Shown here: piece after piece, positions 17,704 to 25,536 of the stretch
Layout of the letters: every line of letters begins with the position of its first letter
How positions within the stretch are numbered: position 1 is the stretch's first letter
NCBI GenBank assembly: GCA_037443785.1
Contig: JBBINR010000038.1
Span: 1 to 32,582 of the forward strand
From: JAQUOA01 sp037443785
Lineage (GTDB): Bacteria > Bacteroidota > Ignavibacteria > UBA10030 > UBA8401
Length of the DNA stretch: 32,582 nt
Direction of reading: 5' to 3'
Notes under the pieces: model-generated
Database searches by the model: none
What the model saw: the letters and a program-made list of their open reading frames with translations, nothing else
What the model was told of the DNA's origin: nothing
Translations under genes and position numbers: made by a program

Positions 17704-19118
17704 TAATGTATTGTTGATGGTTGTTGAGTATTTTTCGTTAATTGATTGACAACGTCTTCCATTTTCATTCCGCGCGAACCTTTCACAAGCACAACGTCGC
17801 CGGACTGCAAATTTCTTTTTAACTCTTTCGCTAAATCATCTTTTGTTTCAAAATGCTTTGCCCCGTTGCCGTAGGCTTCGGCAGTATATTTTGAATACGG
17901 ACCGTACGTAAAGAGCGTATGAAATTTCATCCCTGCAGCAACCGCTCCAATATTCGTATGTTCGCGTTTTGATGCGTCGCCAAGTTCACGCATATCACCG
18001 AGAACCACAATTTTTTTTCCCGATGTTTGAAACAATTGCAACGTTTTCAACGCTGCAACAACGGAATCAGGATTAGAATTGTACGTGTCATTCAAAATGG
18101 TAATATCGCGACTTGTCATCACTTCCATTCGTTTTGATGCCGGCGAAAAATTTTTCAGCGCCGCGATAATATTTTTCTTATGTACTTTCAATTTCAATCC
18201 AACGGAAATTGCTGCCAGCGCGTTGGTGATATTATGCGTTCCCGGGACCGACAACAAAACATTCATATTCACTTCTCTTTTCGGCCATACGCATTCAAAA
18301 GTTGATCTTCCTGTTTTATCACTCTGAATTTTCCTCGCTCGAATATCGGCTTTCCCTTCAACAGCATAACCGATGGATTTTTTCAAACTCTTCATCTCAG
18401 CCATTAAAAATCTATCGTCACAATTGACAAATGCTGTGCCTTGGTGCTTTTTCAAATAGCTGAACAATTCTTTTTCTTCGCGTGCGACGCCTTCTTCATC
18501 GCCAAAAAATTCCAAATGCTCTTTGCCGATGTTCGTGATCAACCCGTGCGTCGGCTCGACGATTTCACACAGATATTTCAATTCTCCAAAATGGTTTGTT
18601 CCGAGTTCAATCACCGCCGCTTCGTGTTGGCGCGTCAATCGAAATAATGTCTGTGGAACGCCGATATGGTTGTTCAAATTGCCTTCCGTTGAAAGAACGT
18701 TATATGTTGATGATAGCACCGCCGTCACCATTTCTTTCGTTGTTGTCTTTCCGTTGCTGCCGCCGATTGCCACAACAGGAATATCAAACTTCCGTCTATA
18801 TGCTCTCGCCAATTCTCCAAAGGCGAGTGTTGTATCGGGCACCGCAACGCACAGGGAATGGAAACCTTGGATCTTTTCTTTGTTTGCTTCAGCCCAATGT
18901 TTATTGACCAAAACACAGGAAACATTTTTCGTCAACACATCTTCAATAAATTCATGCGCGTCGAATTTTTCACCCTTCAATGCGACAAAAAGATCATTCT
19001 CTGCCGCTGTGCGTGAATCTGTTGAAACTTTTTTGATTACACGATCTTTAATTTTTTCTTTGTGAAACACTTCTGCGTTTGTTAACGCTTGAAAATCTTT
19101 TAACGAAATTTTTTTCAT
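17703..19118 (-). CDS. murF: UDP-MurNAc-tripeptide-D-alanyl-D-alanine ligase MurF
   Basis: A 471-residue Mur ligase that adds D-Ala-D-Ala to the UDP-MurNAc tripeptide, completing the cytoplasmic precursor. The N-terminal domain contains VSTDSRTAAENDLFVAL, the ATP loop is GSNGKTTTK (120-128), and ELGTNHFGE and NDTYNSNPDS follow in the central and C-terminal domains. The start is placed at ATG 19118, which overlaps the murE stop as TGATG; an in-frame TTG at 19121 would add one residue. It ends in a one-base overlap with mraY. Confidence 0.97.
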   Translation of the reverse strand: MKKISLKDFQALTNAEVFHKEKIKDRVIKKVSTDSRTAAENDLFVALKGEKFDAHEFIEDVLTKNVSCVLVNKHWAEANKEKIQGFHSLCVAVPDTTLAFGELARAYRRKFDIPVVAIGGSNGKTTTKEMVTAVLSSTYNVLSTEGNLNNHIGVPQTLFRLTRQHEAAVIELGTNHFGELKYLCEIVEPTHGLITNIGKEHLEFFGDEEGVAREEKELFSYLKKHQGTAFVNCDDRFLMAEMKSLKKSIGYAVEGKADIRARKIQSDKTGRSTFECVWPKREVNMNVLLSVPGTHNITNALAAISVGLKLKVHKKNIIAALKNFSPASKRMEVMTSRDITILNDTYNSNPDSVVAALKTLQLFQTSGKKIVVLGDMRELGDASKREHTNIGAVAAGMKFHTLFTYGPYSKYTAEAYGNGAKHFETKDDLAKELKRNLQSGDVVLVKGSRGMKMEDVVNQLTKNTQQPSTIH

Positions 19119-20602
19119 CAATTGATATACTTCATTACTTCTTCTTTGTCACTAAAATGATGTTTTGTCGTTCCAACAACCTGATAATCTTCATGACCTT
19201 TACCTGCAATCAATACCACATCGCCGCGTTTTGCAATCATAATCCCTTCGCGGATCGCAGCGGCACGGTCTGTTTGCACAATTACTTTTTTAGGTTCTTT
19301 CATTCCGGCAAGAACGTCGGCAACAATCTGCTCAGGGCTTTCCGTCCGTGGATTATCGTTCGTTACAATTGCCGTATCGCTTAGGCGTTCGACAATAGCA
19401 CCCATCATCGGCCGTTTTTTTCTGTCTCTGTCTCCGCCGGCGCCAAAAATGGTAATAATGCTGGCAGTCCTGTCGCTCGGAAGAACATCATGAATTGTTT
19501 GCAAACAATTTTCAAGGGCATCGGGTGTATGCGCATAATCGATGATTGCCGTCCATCCTTTTGACGATTGAATCTGTTCAAATCTTCCCGGAGCCGGATT
19601 AATTGACCGATACACTTCATTGTTGACCGGAATATTCAAACCGACAAGTGTTGAATATGCGCCGAGAAAATTATAGACGTTAAACCGGCCGACTAATTTT
19701 GATGAAAGAGTTTGCTCATTGATCCGTGCGGTAAAGCCATTGACAGAAATCGAAACGTCTTCCGCTTTCATTGTTGCTCTATTTTTTATTCCGTACGAAA
19801 TGACTTTCGCTTTCGATTGTTCGGTAATTCGCGGACCATATTCCGAATCTGCATTAACAACGGCAACGGCACTTTCATGCAAACTTTCAAACAGTGCTTT
19901 TTTTGCTTTGAAGTATTCTTCCATCGTTACGTGATAATCGAGATGATCCTGTGTTAAATTCGTAAAGATAGCTGCTGCAAAATCAATTCCGAACACTCTA
20001 TATTGATGAAGCGAATGCGACGAAACTTCCATCACGCAATGAGTACATCCTTTTTCCACCATTTGATTGAATAGATGATGAAGTTCGAGCGATTCCGGCG
20101 TTGTATGTGTTGCAGGGAATTTTTCATCCCCGATCGCATATTCCACGGTTCCAATGAGCCCCACTTTATATTTTGAATCCGCTTCAAGCATTTGCTTAAT
20201 CAAAAATGTTGTGGTCGTTTTTCCGTTCGTTCCGGTCACACCAATCATTTTCATTTTTGCCGACGGATTGCCGTAATAGTTCGAAGAAATCTGTGCCAGC
20301 GCTTTTCGTGAATTTGGCACGACGACTTTCACCACTCCTGCGTGCATACATTGCGGATCGGAAATTGCATTATCATCTTCTACCACAACCACTTTGGCTC
20401 CGTTTGCAACCGCCGCATTCACAAATTTATGTCCATCGATTCCCACTCCGTGGATGGCCACAAAAAGATTTTCGCGCTGCACTTTTCGTGAATCGTATTG
20501 TACACCGCTGATTTTAACGTCATGCGTCACGACCATCTTCCCAAACATGGTCTGAAACATCTTCGATACCGTTACACCTCGCAACACTTCCGATAATGTC
20601 AT
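19118..20602 (-). CDS. murE: UDP-MurNAc-tripeptide ligase MurE, meso-DAP type
   Basis: A 494-residue Mur ligase that adds the third stem-peptide residue. The ATP loop GTNGKTTTT is at 124-132, and the TNLTQDHLDYH segment and FGAGGDRDRKKRP are typical. The substrate-specificity motif DNPR is at 416-419, which in this family marks meso-diaminopimelate rather than lysine, consistent with a Gram-negative wall. The start was set at ATG 20602 (MTLSEVLRGV), 23 bases past the ftsI stop with an AGAGAG upstream. A longer frame from 20665 would overlap ftsI by 40 bases and begins with sequence unlike MurE. Confidence 0.96.
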   Translation of the reverse strand: MTLSEVLRGVTVSKMFQTMFGKMVVTHDVKISGVQYDSRKVQRENLFVAIHGVGIDGHKFVNAAVANGAKVVVVEDDNAISDPQCMHAGVVKVVVPNSRKALAQISSNYYGNPSAKMKMIGVTGTNGKTTTTFLIKQMLEADSKYKVGLIGTVEYAIGDEKFPATHTTPESLELHHLFNQMVEKGCTHCVMEVSSHSLHQYRVFGIDFAAAIFTNLTQDHLDYHVTMEEYFKAKKALFESLHESAVAVVNADSEYGPRITEQSKAKVISYGIKNRATMKAEDVSISVNGFTARINEQTLSSKLVGRFNVYNFLGAYSTLVGLNIPVNNEVYRSINPAPGRFEQIQSSKGWTAIIDYAHTPDALENCLQTIHDVLPSDRTASIITIFGAGGDRDRKKRPMMGAIVERLSDTAIVTNDNPRTESPEQIVADVLAGMKEPKKVIVQTDRAAAIREGIMIAKRGDVVLIAGKGHEDYQVVGTTKHHFSDKEEVMKYIN

Positions 20603-20625
20603 TCTTGTGCTCTCTTTATCCCCAT

Positions 20626-22803
20626 TTAATACAATTGTGCCGTTACAATTTGTTTCGGCTCGCACATAATTGTTACTTTTGATCCGCTCTTTAACACTGT
20701 ACCCGAACTTGGGAATTGATTCACAACAACACCTGCACCGACGATTGTTACGCCGTATTGCTCAGCGGCAAGTTTATTGACCGCACGTCGAACGCTCATC
20801 CCGCGCAACTCAGGAACTTTTGCAGAACCATCAGCAATAATTTCGCTCGTTTCATTTGTCATTAATTGAACGATTGATCCGCGTTCAATTCTTTTACCCG
20901 GCTGCGGATATTGACGGATAACATCGGTTCCGCTGCCAATGGTTTTTGCCGCAAGCCCTGATTTCCTTAAGACCTCAATGGCGTCGTCAACAGACCGATC
21001 CGATATATTGGGAACGGTTACCGTTAAATCGTTCGTCGAACCGGCTGGACTATTTTGTTCCGGAACGGCAGTCTTTGCAATCAAGCCATTGTTGTTGATG
21101 ATGCGTTCAGCTATTCCTTTAAAAATTGGAGCACTTGCAACAGCACCGGTATATCCGACTTTTGGTTTTTCAAGAATGACTAAGCAAACAACTTCCGGTT
21201 TTTCAGCAGGAAAAAATCCAACGAACGATGCATTGTAACTTCCCGTTTCGTATTTCCCATCAACATATTTTCGCGACGTTCCGGTTTTCCCTGCGATAGT
21301 GATACCGGGAATTTTCACAACACTTCCCGTTCCAAATTCAACAACGCCTTCCAGCATTTGTTTTACTTTGTCATTCACATCTTTCGGATTGACTCTCCGA
21401 ATCATTTGGGACTGATTGGAATACACTTCAACACCCGCTTCATCGGTTTCTCTTTTTACGATGTACGGTTTCATCAACACACCATCATTAGCAATCGCGC
21501 CATAGGCACATATCAGTTGAAGCGGAGTTACTCCGACTTCATATCCATACGCAATCGAATTGAGCGATGCGAGAGACCACTCTGATGTTTTTCTCAATTG
21601 TCCGTTTGATTCTGTCGGGAGTTCGATGCCCGTTGTCATTCCAAAACCAAAATCTCTGGCTTTTGTATACAATTTTTCCGAACCGATCAGATCGCTGACT
21701 TTTGCCATCACGATGTTGCTTGAATAGGCCATCGCTTCCAAAAAAGTTACATCGCGCAATGAATGCGTGTCGTTGATATAACGAACTTTGTTTCCGGGAT
21801 AGACAACTTTGTATTTTCCATTTTCCGCATAAATTTTTTTATCGAGAGTCACTACCTCGCTCTGCAATGCAGCTGATGCCGTTACTATCTTAAATACAGA
21901 ACCCGGTTCGTACATATCCGAAACGATTCGGTTTTTTAGCGATTCAATATTTTCAATCTTGTTTAAATTCACATGCGGATAGTTTGCCATCGCCAGGATT
22001 TCGCCGGTTTGCGGCCTCAGCATTACGACCAACCCCGCATCTGCTTGCGCACGAGCAACACCTTTTTTTAATTCTTCCTCAACGATTGATTGATACTGAA
22101 GATCAAGCGTCAATTCTATCGAATGTCCGTTGATCGCTTCTTCACGGGGATATTCTACCGATGGACGCGTTCTTCCCAAACCATCTTTCTGCATAATCAC
22201 ATAGCCATCTCTGCCGCGAAGCACATCGTTGAATTGCTGCTCAATGCCGCTGACCCCGATATTATCGATATTGGTAGCACCAAGCACTTGTCCTGCAAGA
22301 TCATCATAATGATAGAGCCGAATTGCTTCATTCAATTTTACTACACCGGGCATTTTTTTTATCGGAATTTGATCCGCAAGATCAGGACGCATATTCCGTT
22401 CGAGATACACAAAACGTTTTTTGAGTTTCAATTTCTCGACATATTCCCGGGCAGGTTTTCCTGTCACCTTCGAAAATTCTGTCGCAATAAATTTTACATG
22501 CTCATCAGAAATTGTTGGATCGGCGGCAAATGCCGTTAGGATTGAATTTGCGACAAGCACATTGTTGTTCCGATCGTAAATCACTCCGCGCTGTGCAATA
22601 AGCGGAACTTTCGCTTCGTACTGCTTCCGAGCAATTTCCTGAAACTTTCCGGATTCAATAACTTGTATCTGCGCAAGCCGAACACCTGCCGCAACAAAAA
22701 TCAGCAAGAAGACAATCTTCACCAGCAGCAGACGATGATTGTAATCTTTCTGCTGGGGTGTTTGTGGCGCTTCCTCGACTTTTTTTCTAAATGGATTCCA
22801 CAT
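20626..22803 (-). CDS. ftsI: Division transpeptidase FtsI/PBP with two PASTA domains
   Basis: A 725-residue class B penicillin-binding protein that cross-links septal peptidoglycan. It has a cytoplasmic N-terminus, one membrane helix at about 25-45, and a dimerisation/pedestal domain. The transpeptidase carries all three active-site motifs: SVFK (302-305, catalytic Ser302), SSN (361-363) and KTG (506-508). Two C-terminal PASTA domains follow at about 593-651 (VTVPNISDRSVDDAIEVLRK) and 660-716 (KVPELRGMSVRRAVNKLAAE). Classical proteobacterial FtsI has no PASTA domain, so the architecture is nearer to SpoVD/PBP2x types. It starts 2 bases after the ftsL-like stop. Partners are FtsW, FtsQ and FtsL. 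Confidence 0.96.
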   Translation of the reverse strand: MWNPFRKKVEEAPQTPQQKDYNHRLLLVKIVFLLIFVAAGVRLAQIQVIESGKFQEIARKQYEAKVPLIAQRGVIYDRNNNVLVANSILTAFAADPTISDEHVKFIATEFSKVTGKPAREYVEKLKLKKRFVYLERNMRPDLADQIPIKKMPGVVKLNEAIRLYHYDDLAGQVLGATNIDNIGVSGIEQQFNDVLRGRDGYVIMQKDGLGRTRPSVEYPREEAINGHSIELTLDLQYQSIVEEELKKGVARAQADAGLVVMLRPQTGEILAMANYPHVNLNKIENIESLKNRIVSDMYEPGSVFKIVTASAALQSEVVTLDKKIYAENGKYKVVYPGNKVRYINDTHSLRDVTFLEAMAYSSNIVMAKVSDLIGSEKLYTKARDFGFGMTTGIELPTESNGQLRKTSEWSLASLNSIAYGYEVGVTPLQLICAYGAIANDGVLMKPYIVKRETDEAGVEVYSNQSQMIRRVNPKDVNDKVKQMLEGVVEFGTGSVVKIPGITIAGKTGTSRKYVDGKYETGSYNASFVGFFPAEKPEVVCLVILEKPKVGYTGAVASAPIFKGIAERIINNNGLIAKTAVPEQNSPAGSTNDLTVTVPNISDRSVDDAIEVLRKSGLAAKTIGSGTDVIRQYPQPGKRIERGSIVQLMTNETSEIIADGSAKVPELRGMSVRRAVNKLAAEQYGVTIVGAGVVVNQFPSSGTVLKSGSKVTIMCEPKQIVTAQLY

Positions 22804-22805
22804 AA

Positions 22806-23261
22806 CTATTGTTTAATTAACTCCAGCTCCTTCTCATGATCAACATCGAACCATATCGGCGCTTCTTTCGGATTCGTCATTCCTAATTGCTCTTGGGCCA
22901 ATAAACCGATTCTGTCCAGGCTTGATTTTCGATTGATTTCTGCTTTTAGCAATTCGTTCATCCCAAGAATCTGATTATATCGTGTGTTGAGATCATTTAC
23001 TTCTTTTGCGAGGTTATTGACTGCAATGACATTGCCAACATATAATAGAGCAGCAATCGCAAAAAGAATCATTACTCCAACAACGTTGGTCGTTTTTACC
23101 TTTCGGCGCGTCGTTTTTTTAACATTCGGCCGCATAGCGTAGCCAGGAGCAACTGATTGCAGATCTTTAGGAAGCGCAATCGAACTGCCGTAAATCTGGC
23201 GGTCGTTAAACCGCGGCATATCAACAACTTCCATTGGTGCTTGTTGTGACTGTTTTGCCAT
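22806..23261 (-). CDS. ftsL: FtsL-like divisome membrane protein
   Basis: A 151-residue bitopic protein. A cytoplasmic N-terminal part of about 58 residues ends in a basic stretch (KKTTRRKVKTT). A single membrane helix lies at about 59-79. A periplasmic coiled coil follows (LAKEVNDLNTRYNQILGMNE) and then the LLAQEQLGMTNP motif, which is like the end of FtsL coiled coils. FtsL recruits FtsB/FtsQ and activates FtsW-FtsI. The assignment rests on topology, this C-terminal motif and its position between rsmH and ftsI; sequence conservation in the family is low. The cytoplasmic tail is longer than in Escherichia coli FtsL. Confidence 0.8.
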   Translation of the reverse strand: MAKQSQQAPMEVVDMPRFNDRQIYGSSIALPKDLQSVAPGYAMRPNVKKTTRRKVKTTNVVGVMILFAIAALLYVGNVIAVNNLAKEVNDLNTRYNQILGMNELLKAEINRKSSLDRIGLLAQEQLGMTNPKEAPIWFDVDHEKELELIKQ

Positions 23262-23267
23262 GAATGT

Positions 23268-24266
23268 TTACACTCTTTCCGCTACTCTTAGTTTTGCACT
23301 GCGCGAACGCGGATTGTTCTCTATTTCTTCATCAGATGCCGTCAGCGGTTTTTTTGTAATAATCTTTAATTCCGGCTGCCGCGGTGTATCTGCCTGATAT
23401 TTATTGCCTGACGGAATTGACATTGCTGCGCATCGATTAAAAAAACTTTTGACTATCCTATCTTCTAACGAATGGTAGGAAATAACTACAATCCTTGATC
23501 CATGAATCATAAAACCGAGTGAATCATTTAGAATCTTTTCTAAACGATTCAGTTCATCATTCACTTCAATTCTAATCGCTTGAAAAACTCGTGCAAGCGA
23601 TTTAATGGCAAACTTACCGCCGACACTTCGTTCAACAATTTCAGCAAGCGTACCGGTTGTTTCAATCGGTGTTGCCGCTCGATGGTTGATAATTGCGCGC
23701 GCAATTCTTCTTGATAATCGCTCTTCACCGTACTTATAAAGAACGTTGGCAAGTTCTTCTTCCGAATACGAGTTCACCACGGCAGCGGCATCCAACGGCT
23801 GCCGTTTGTCCATCCGCATATCTAATCGATCATTACCGCGAAAGGAAAAACCTTTGCTCGTTTCATCCAGTTGAAATGAAGAAACCCCAAGATCCAACAA
23901 CAATCCGTTAATTGAAGGGATGTGAAGCGATTGAAGTATCGAAGCGATCTGAACTGTGTTGTTGTGCACGAGTTGTGTATTTAATTGAAAACGATGCAAT
24001 CGTATTGCTGCTTCCGTAATCGCGTCGGCGTCCGTATCAATTCCTACTAACGAGCCTTCGGGAAAAATTTTTTCTAAAATTTTTTCAGAATGTCCGCCGC
24101 CGCCCAACGTACCATCAACATAGGTCCCAGATGATGTCGTAATCAAATGCTCAAGCACCTCATTAAGCATTACCGGAGTATGGAATGATGATAACGACAC
24201 TGTTTCTTTTATCACAAAGTTTGCAGAGATGCGTTCATTAATACCTTCATCAACTTCCCCATTCAC
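23268..24266 (-). CDS. rsmH: 16S rRNA (cytosine-1402-N4) methyltransferase RsmH
   Basis: A 332-residue SAM-dependent methyltransferase (formerly MraW) that N4-methylates C1402 in the ribosomal P site. The hallmark opening FHTPVMLNEVLEHL starts at residue 28. The SAM-binding loop DGTLGGGGHSE is at 51-61, and LLDLGVSSFQLD, FRGNDRLDMRMD and ISYHSLEDRIVK are all present. The start is uncertain. The frame opens with GTG at 24266 (11 bases after mraZ), and another GTG at 24215 would give a protein nearer to the usual length; there is no in-frame ATG before the conserved region. Confidence 0.95.
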   Translation of the reverse strand: MNGEVDEGINERISANFVIKETVSLSSFHTPVMLNEVLEHLITTSSGTYVDGTLGGGGHSEKILEKIFPEGSLVGIDTDADAITEAAIRLHRFQLNTQLVHNNTVQIASILQSLHIPSINGLLLDLGVSSFQLDETSKGFSFRGNDRLDMRMDKRQPLDAAAVVNSYSEEELANVLYKYGEERLSRRIARAIINHRAATPIETTGTLAEIVERSVGGKFAIKSLARVFQAIRIEVNDELNRLEKILNDSLGFMIHGSRIVVISYHSLEDRIVKSFFNRCAAMSIPSGNKYQADTPRQPELKIITKKPLTASDEEIENNPRSRSAKLRVAERV

Positions 24267-24277
24267 TTCGTGCAGGG

Positions 24278-24730
24278 CTATAATTCTTTTTTCTCAAATA
24301 CTTTCGATGCAACAGTCAAATAATCCTCCTGTTGAGCACCGAGATATTTTTTGTATTCTTCCGGATTCCACACTTCAATACGATCAAACGCACCAAGGAT
24401 AAATACTTCATTTTCTATTTTTGCATAACTGATGAGTTCTTTCGGCAGTACAATTCGCGACTGTCCGTCTAACTCCGCATCGGTTGCATATTGCAAAAGC
24501 ATTCGGGTGAAGAAACGGTGTTGCGGATCTGTCTGCATCAGCTTTCCAATTTCCGCTTCACGTTTCATCCATTCATCATTCGGATAGACAAAAATACACG
24601 GCTCAAATCCGCGCGTGATGACAAAAGAGTTATTCGCTTCCGGCGAAAGATTCTTGCGCATCTTCGCAGGAATATTAATTCGTCCCTTGCTATCGACTGT
24701 ATAATTAAATGAACCTTTAAATGATGACAT
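24278..24730 (-). CDS. mraZ: Transcriptional regulator MraZ
   Basis: A 150-residue protein with two SpoVT/AbrB-like halves. Their motifs are DSKGRINIP (13-21) and DGQSRIVLP (88-96), each carrying the conserved Arg of the DNA-binding DxxGR signature. MraZ forms a ring and in other bacteria binds short direct repeats before its own gene to repress the dcw cluster. Such repeats are present here at 24801-24826. The start was placed at ATG 24730 because MraZ proteins begin with a short segment leading into F-x-G-x-[FY]; an upstream TTG at 24784 would add 18 residues and crowd the operator. No strong ribosome binding site is visible. Confidence 0.95.
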   Translation of the reverse strand: MSSFKGSFNYTVDSKGRINIPAKMRKNLSPEANNSFVITRGFEPCIFVYPNDEWMKREAEIGKLMQTDPQHRFFTRMLLQYATDAELDGQSRIVLPKELISYAKIENEVFILGAFDRIEVWNPEEYKKYLGAQQEDYLTVASKVFEKKEL

Positions 24731-24800
24731 TTGTAACGAAAGTTTTAAAAACCAAAAACTGCTAAAATGATTGATTTTAGCCAATTATGTATTTCAAATT

Positions 24801-24826
24801 ACCCACTTTTACCCACAATTTGACAC
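24801..24826 (-). promoter_or_regulatory. MraZ-box-like operator: three hexamers at 10-base spacing
   Basis: On the minus strand, hexamers at exact 10-base intervals read GTGTCA (24821-24826), GTGGGT (24811-24816) and GTGGGT (24801-24806). The last two are identical and the first is degenerate. Known MraZ operators are direct TGGG-type repeats with 10-base periodicity just before mraZ. These lie about 70 bases before the mraZ ATG and directly overlap or follow the predicted promoter, fitting autorepression. Binding is inferred, not shown. Confidence 0.75.
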
Positions 24827-24855
24827 AAATTTACGTAATTTCAAGCTAAAGTCAA
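24826..24855 (-). promoter_or_regulatory. Predicted dcw promoter (Bacteroidota-type)
   Basis: On the minus strand, TTGACT (24850-24855) is followed by TAAATTTG (24826-24833), leaving exactly 19 bases between TTG and the TA box. This fits the TTG-N19-21-TAnnTTTG consensus described for the main Bacteroidota sigma factor. The same DNA also reads as a weaker sigma-70 site (TTGACT, 16 bases, TAAATT). It lies in the gap between the HAD gene and mraZ, next to the MraZ boxes. Confidence 0.6.
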
Positions 24856-24926
24856 GTCATTTCGAGAGAAAAAATAAAAAATTGTGATATTTGGACAGTT
24901 TGATAAATAATACTGAGAACGGAAAA

Positions 24927-25529
24927 TTACTGCAGAACTTTGCCCAACTCAAATTCAAGATTGTCAACCGTGGTATAAACAATTCCCTTCATTCTACAGG
25001 AAATCGCTCCGTCAACATTTTCTTTTACGTCATCGATAAAAAGAATTGAGGAAGGGTCGGCCTGAAGCGAAGAAATTACTTTTTCAAACACGATGGGTTT
25101 CGGTTTCATTTCGCCGATGTGAAACGAAGTAAATTTTTCAGGAATTAATTGAAGCAGCGGTGCAATTTCCAACGATTTTTTCCAATGCGCTTCACTTGTG
25201 TTGCTCAATAATGCTACTCGATATTTTTCTTTCACGCGTTTCACCAACGGAATGATTTCTGAATTTTCTTCGACAATAATAGTATTGTAAGCATCGAGCA
25301 GTTGTTGTTTTGTAAATTGAGAATTGAACGTTGTATATAATGAATCAAGAAATCCTTCGGTCGTTATTTTCCCGCATTCATAAAGATATTCAAATTTCAT
25401 TGCTGCCGTTTGATATGGTGCACGCTGCTCTTTCGTAAATAAACCTAAGGCATTCGGAAATGCATCAAAATCGATTTTCACCAATACTCGCCCCATGTCG
25501 AAGAGAATTATTTTTATGTTGTTATCCAT
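24927..25529 (-). CDS. HAD-superfamily phosphatase (YihX-like)
   Basis: A 200-residue haloacid-dehalogenase-type hydrolase with an alpha-helical cap after motif I (subclass IA). Motif I is DMGRV with nucleophile Asp11; motif II is LSNTS (108-112), motif III contains KPKP (142-145), and motif IV is FIDDVKEN (164-171) with Asp166/Asp167. The usual second motif-I aspartate is a glycine (Gly13), as in the D-x-G group that includes YihX-type sugar-phosphate phosphatases. Substrate is not predictable. The gene starts 7 bases after the mfd stop with an AAAGGA ribosome site immediately behind that stop, so it is co-expressed with mfd. No terminator is visible before the mraZ promoter. Confidence 0.85.
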   Translation of the reverse strand: MDNNIKIILFDMGRVLVKIDFDAFPNALGLFTKEQRAPYQTAAMKFEYLYECGKITTEGFLDSLYTTFNSQFTKQQLLDAYNTIIVEENSEIIPLVKRVKEKYRVALLSNTSEAHWKKSLEIAPLLQLIPEKFTSFHIGEMKPKPIVFEKVISSLQADPSSILFIDDVKENVDGAISCRMKGIVYTTVDNLEFELGKVLQ

Positions 25530-25536
25530 ATTTCCT

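Noticed and set aside
20603..20665. Longer MurE N-terminus overlapping ftsI
   Set aside because: The extra 21 residues lie partly in the ftsI 3' end and do not look like MurE; ATG 20602 fits spacing and ribosome site better.
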